This document shows, one piece after another, positions 5,947 through 7,890 of a DNA stretch of 7,890 nucleotides. The number at the start of each line of letters is the position of its first letter. Position 1 is the stretch's first letter. The position numbers and the translations under genes were made by a program. Under the pieces are notes generated by a model that was not told the DNA's origin, made no database searches, and worked only from the letters and a program-made list of their open reading frames with translations. The stretch is from Phycisphaerae bacterium (lineage in GTDB: Bacteria > Planctomycetota > Phycisphaerae > UBA1845 > Fen-1342): NCBI GenBank assembly GCA_026984555.1, contig JALSRY010000681.1:1-7890 (forward strand), written 5' to 3'.

Positions 5947-6633
5947 ATGGCAATGCCGACACGAGGTAATCGAGGCGGTCGCTCCGGCCCCCCGCGTGAG
6001 GAATCCCCATACGACGACGTGCTCGTCAAGCTGTTCCGCTGCGCAACGGTGGTCAAGGGCGGGCGGCGTTTTTCGTTCGGGGCCCTGGTGGTCGTCGGAG
6101 ATCGCAAGGGCAAGGTCGGTTACGGCTACGGCAAGGCCAACGAGGTTCCGCCGGCCGTCGAGAAGGGAATCAAGCAGGCCCGCCGCAGGCTCATGGACGT
6201 CCCCCTTCGGGGTACGACCATCCCCCACCGCATCATGGGACGCTACGGCGCCAGCAAGATTCTGCTGATCCCCGCCAGCGAAGGTACCGGCGTCATCGCC
6301 GGCGCGGCTCCCCGTGCGGTGCTCGAGCTCGCCGGCGTCAAGGACGTGCTGACCAAGTGCTACGGCTCGACCAGTGCCAAGAACCTCGTCAAGGCGACGA
6401 TCAACGGCCTCGCGCGTTTGCGGACCCGAAACCAGATCGAGGCGCTTCGCGGCGTCAAGCTCGATCTGCCGCCCGAGCCGGAACCCGAGGCCGAATCGGC
6501 GGCTCCCGCCGACACCCCGGCGGTGAAGACCCCCGCGGCCGAGCCGCCCGCCGAGGCTGCAACCGCTGTCGAAACCGAGTCGTCGGTCGCCACGCAGGCG
6601 CCACCGCAGCAGGATAACGCCCATGATGCTTAA
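5947..6633 (+). CDS. rpsE: 30S ribosomal protein S5 with a long acidic C-terminal extension
   Basis: S5 acts in decoding accuracy and, with S3 and S4, forms the mRNA entry tunnel of the 30S subunit. The N-terminal double-stranded-RNA-binding-like domain covers about residues 23-88, with the S5 signature GGRRFSFGALVVVGDRKGKV (38-57). The C-terminal domain runs from about 103 to 172 (SEGTGVIAGAAPRAVLELAG, 111-130). The normal protein ends near residue 173. Here 55 more residues follow (174-228), rich in Ala, Pro and Glu, with 11 acidic residues against one Lys; this is unusual for a ribosomal protein. GGAAGG at 5931-5936 supports the ATG at 5947; ATG 5953 is an alternative. The 3' end overlaps rplO by 11 bp, and no rpmD intervenes. 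Confidence 0.97.
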   Translation: MAMPTRGNRGGRSGPPREESPYDDVLVKLFRCATVVKGGRRFSFGALVVVGDRKGKVGYGYGKANEVPPAVEKGIKQARRRLMDVPLRGTTIPHRIMGRYGASKILLIPASEGTGVIAGAAPRAVLELAGVKDVLTKCYGSTSAKNLVKATINGLARLRTRNQIEALRGVKLDLPPEPEPEAESAAPADTPAVKTPAAEPPAEAATAVETESSVATQAPPQQDNAHDA

Positions 6634-7195
6634 CCAGATCACCAGTGCCGCCGGGGCGCACAAGCGACGCCGGCGTGTCGGTCGCGGCGAGAGCAGCGGC
6701 CTCGGCAAGACCGCCGGCCGCGGCCACAAAGGTTGCCAGGCCCGCTCCGGCGGCGGCGTGCGTCCGCTGACCGAAGGCGGCCAGATGCCGATCTTCCGCC
6801 GGATTCCCAAGCGCGGCTTCTCCAACGCCGACTTTCGGCAGCGCTTCGAGATCGTCAACCTGGCGCAGCTCGACCGCTGCTTCGCGGACGGGGACACGGT
6901 CAGTGCGGCTGCGTTGCGTGCGGCCCGGCTCGTGCAGGATCCCAATCGCCCCGTCAAGATCCTGGCCAAGGGCACGCTGGCCAAGAAACTGACCGTCGAG
7001 GCCCACGCCTTCAGCGAAAAAGCCCGCCAGCAGATCGAACAGGCCGGCGGAACCGTCAAGGTCGTCGAAAGGCTCGACCGGGCTCAGGCCGCCCGCCAGA
7101 AACGCAACACCGCCAAGGGCCGCAAGTCCGAACCCGGACCGAGTCGGTTGGAAAAGAAAAAGAACCGCAAGGCCGCGGCCGGCAGCGTCGCCTAA
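6623..7195 (+). CDS. rplO: 50S ribosomal protein L15 with a basic C-terminal tail
   Basis: L15 is a late 50S assembly protein whose extended N-terminus threads through 23S rRNA. The N-terminal third has the Gly/Arg-rich family pattern: GRGESSGLGKTAGRGHKG (20-37), SGGGVRPLTEGGQMP (42-56), RRIPKRGF (59-66). The C-terminal signature lies at about 111-148 (VKILAKGTLAKKL, AHAFSEKARQQIEQAGG). At 190 residues it is longer than the about 145-150 common in bacteria. Residues 150-190 add a tail with 14 Arg/Lys against 3 acidic residues. AGGA at 6611-6614 serves the ATG at 6623 (ATG 6626 is the alternative). The start lies inside rpsE, so the two genes are probably translationally coupled. Confidence 0.96.
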   Translation: MMLNQITSAAGAHKRRRRVGRGESSGLGKTAGRGHKGCQARSGGGVRPLTEGGQMPIFRRIPKRGFSNADFRQRFEIVNLAQLDRCFADGDTVSAAALRAARLVQDPNRPVKILAKGTLAKKLTVEAHAFSEKARQQIEQAGGTVKVVERLDRAQAARQKRNTAKGRKSEPGPSRLEKKKNRKAAAGSVA

Positions 7196-7213
7196 TCCCG
7201 AGGTTTCACGGTT

Positions 7214-7890
7214 ATGTTCCGTGCCTTTGTGAATGTCTTTCGCATCCCGGACCTGCGCAACAAGGTGCTCTTTACGCTCCTGATGCTCGGCGTCTACCGG
7301 ATCGGCTTCTACGTGCCGATCCCCGGCGTCAATCAGGAATCGCTCATGCACCACTTCCGCAACGCCGGCGGTGGTGCCACCGAGCAGGCCGCCGAGCTCT
7401 TCGCCATGTTCACCGGCGGCGACCTCGGCCAGAGCACCCTGTTCGGCCTCGGGATCATGCCCTACATCAGCGCGTCGATCATCCTCCAGATCCTCGTCAC
7501 CGTCGTGCCCTACTTCGAGAAACTCCAGAAAGAGGGCGAAAGCGGGCGCCGCAAGATCATGGAGTACACGCGCTACGGCACGGTCGGCCTCTGTTTCATC
7601 CAGGCCCTGTTCTGGATCAACTACCTCAACGGCCAGGGGCTCGTCTATCCCGACTACCGCGGCACGTTCATGTTCTTCATCATGGCCCTTACCGGCCTGA
7701 TGGCCGGTACCGTCCTCCTGATGTGGGTCGGCGAACAGATCGACGAGTACGGCGTCGGTAACGGCATCAGCCTCATCATCATGGCCGGCATCATCGCCCG
7801 CCTGCCCAACGCCATCATCGAGGTCGTCCAGGGCATCAACCTCAAGGGCACCGGCGGCGGCGGCGACATGGACGCCCCCAAGCTCCTCTT
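7214..7890 (+). CDS. secY: Protein translocase channel subunit SecY (3' truncated by window edge)
   Basis: SecY forms the membrane channel through which preproteins are secreted and membrane proteins inserted, with SecE and SecG. The open frame from ATG 7214 gives 225 residues to the edge, about half of the family length. It begins MFRAFVNVFRIPDLRNKV, about 15 residues shorter than E. coli. Membrane segments are seen at about 18-37, 76-100, 121-140, 151-172 and 182-203. SecY signatures are GIMPYISASI (80-89) and MWVGEQIDEYGVGNGISLI (170-188), and the first cytoplasmic loop has KEGESGRRKI (106-115). After the fifth segment comes a Gly-rich loop (GTGGGG, 212-217) that looks longer than in E. 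coli. GAGG at 7200-7203 supports the start, 18 bp after rplO. Confidence 0.97.
   Translation, partial: MFRAFVNVFRIPDLRNKVLFTLLMLGVYRIGFYVPIPGVNQESLMHHFRNAGGGATEQAAELFAMFTGGDLGQSTLFGLGIMPYISASIILQILVTVVPYFEKLQKEGESGRRKIMEYTRYGTVGLCFIQALFWINYLNGQGLVYPDYRGTFMFFIMALTGLMAGTVLLMWVGEQIDEYGVGNGISLIIMAGIIARLPNAIIEVVQGINLKGTGGGGDMDAPKLL

Noticed and set aside
5923..7059. 378-codon open frame on the minus strand across rpsE and rplO
   Set aside because: It is antisense to two secure genes, low in complexity (Gly/Arg/Leu-rich), and has no ribosome-binding site or family resemblance.
7196..7213. Terminator or promoter between rplO and secY
   Set aside because: The 18-bp gap has no inverted repeat or T-run and no room for a promoter; it only supplies the secY ribosome-binding site.
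6733..7761. 342-codon + strand frame spanning rplO and secY
   Set aside because: It is out of frame with both L15 and SecY, whose signatures are intact; its composition is the Arg/Pro/Gly-rich pattern typical of shifted high-GC frames.
1..7890. Mobile element, CRISPR array, defence system or other new system
   Set aside because: The window is filled by contiguous conserved ribosomal genes and secY in canonical order, with no repeats, foreign genes or break in composition.

Overview
The window is a stretch of the conserved S10-spc ribosomal protein supercluster, entirely on the + strand. It opens inside rplB (L2) and closes inside secY. The order is rplB(partial)-rpsS-rplV-rpsC-rplP-rpmC-rpsQ-rplN-rplX-rplE-rpsN-rpsH-rplF-rplR-rpsE-rplO-secY(partial). 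The DNA is GC-rich, with strong G/C preference at third codon positions. The short SecY N-terminus, the wording of S19, S3 and L14, the lack of rpmD (L30) between rpsE and rplO, and the zinc-ribbon S14 all suggest a high-GC Planctomycetota-like bacterium, possibly Phycisphaerae. That placement is inference from remembered family sequences, not from a search.

Layout. Positions 2-616 hold the C-terminal three quarters of L2. Positions 636-2649 hold the rest of the classical S10-operon genes up to rpmC: S19, L22, S3, L16 and L29. After the largest gap in the window (45 bp, 2650-2694) comes rpsQ (S17), which overlaps rplN (L14) by 4 bp. The E. coli S10/spc operon boundary is therefore absent here. 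Positions 3009-7195 carry the spc-type genes: L14, L24, L5, S14, S8, L6, L18, S5 and L15. secY starts at 7214 and runs off the end. Other gaps are 2-26 bp, with overlaps at rpsQ/rplN, rplX/rplE and rpsE/rplO. I see no promoter, terminator, RNA gene, repeat array or mobile element, so the window reads as part of one polycistronic transcript.

How the genes work together. L2, L22, L16, L29, L14, L24, L5, L6, L18 and L15 are 50S proteins; S19, S3, S17, S14, S8 and S5 are 30S proteins. SecY is the translocon channel that ribosomes dock on. This is core housekeeping DNA and I find no new multi-gene system. What stands out is protein-level detail: two substitutions in the highly conserved L2 HPHGG segment, an acidic 55-residue tail on S5, a basic tail on L15, a basic insertion in L14, longer loops in L6, an N-terminal extension on S17, and the missing L30.
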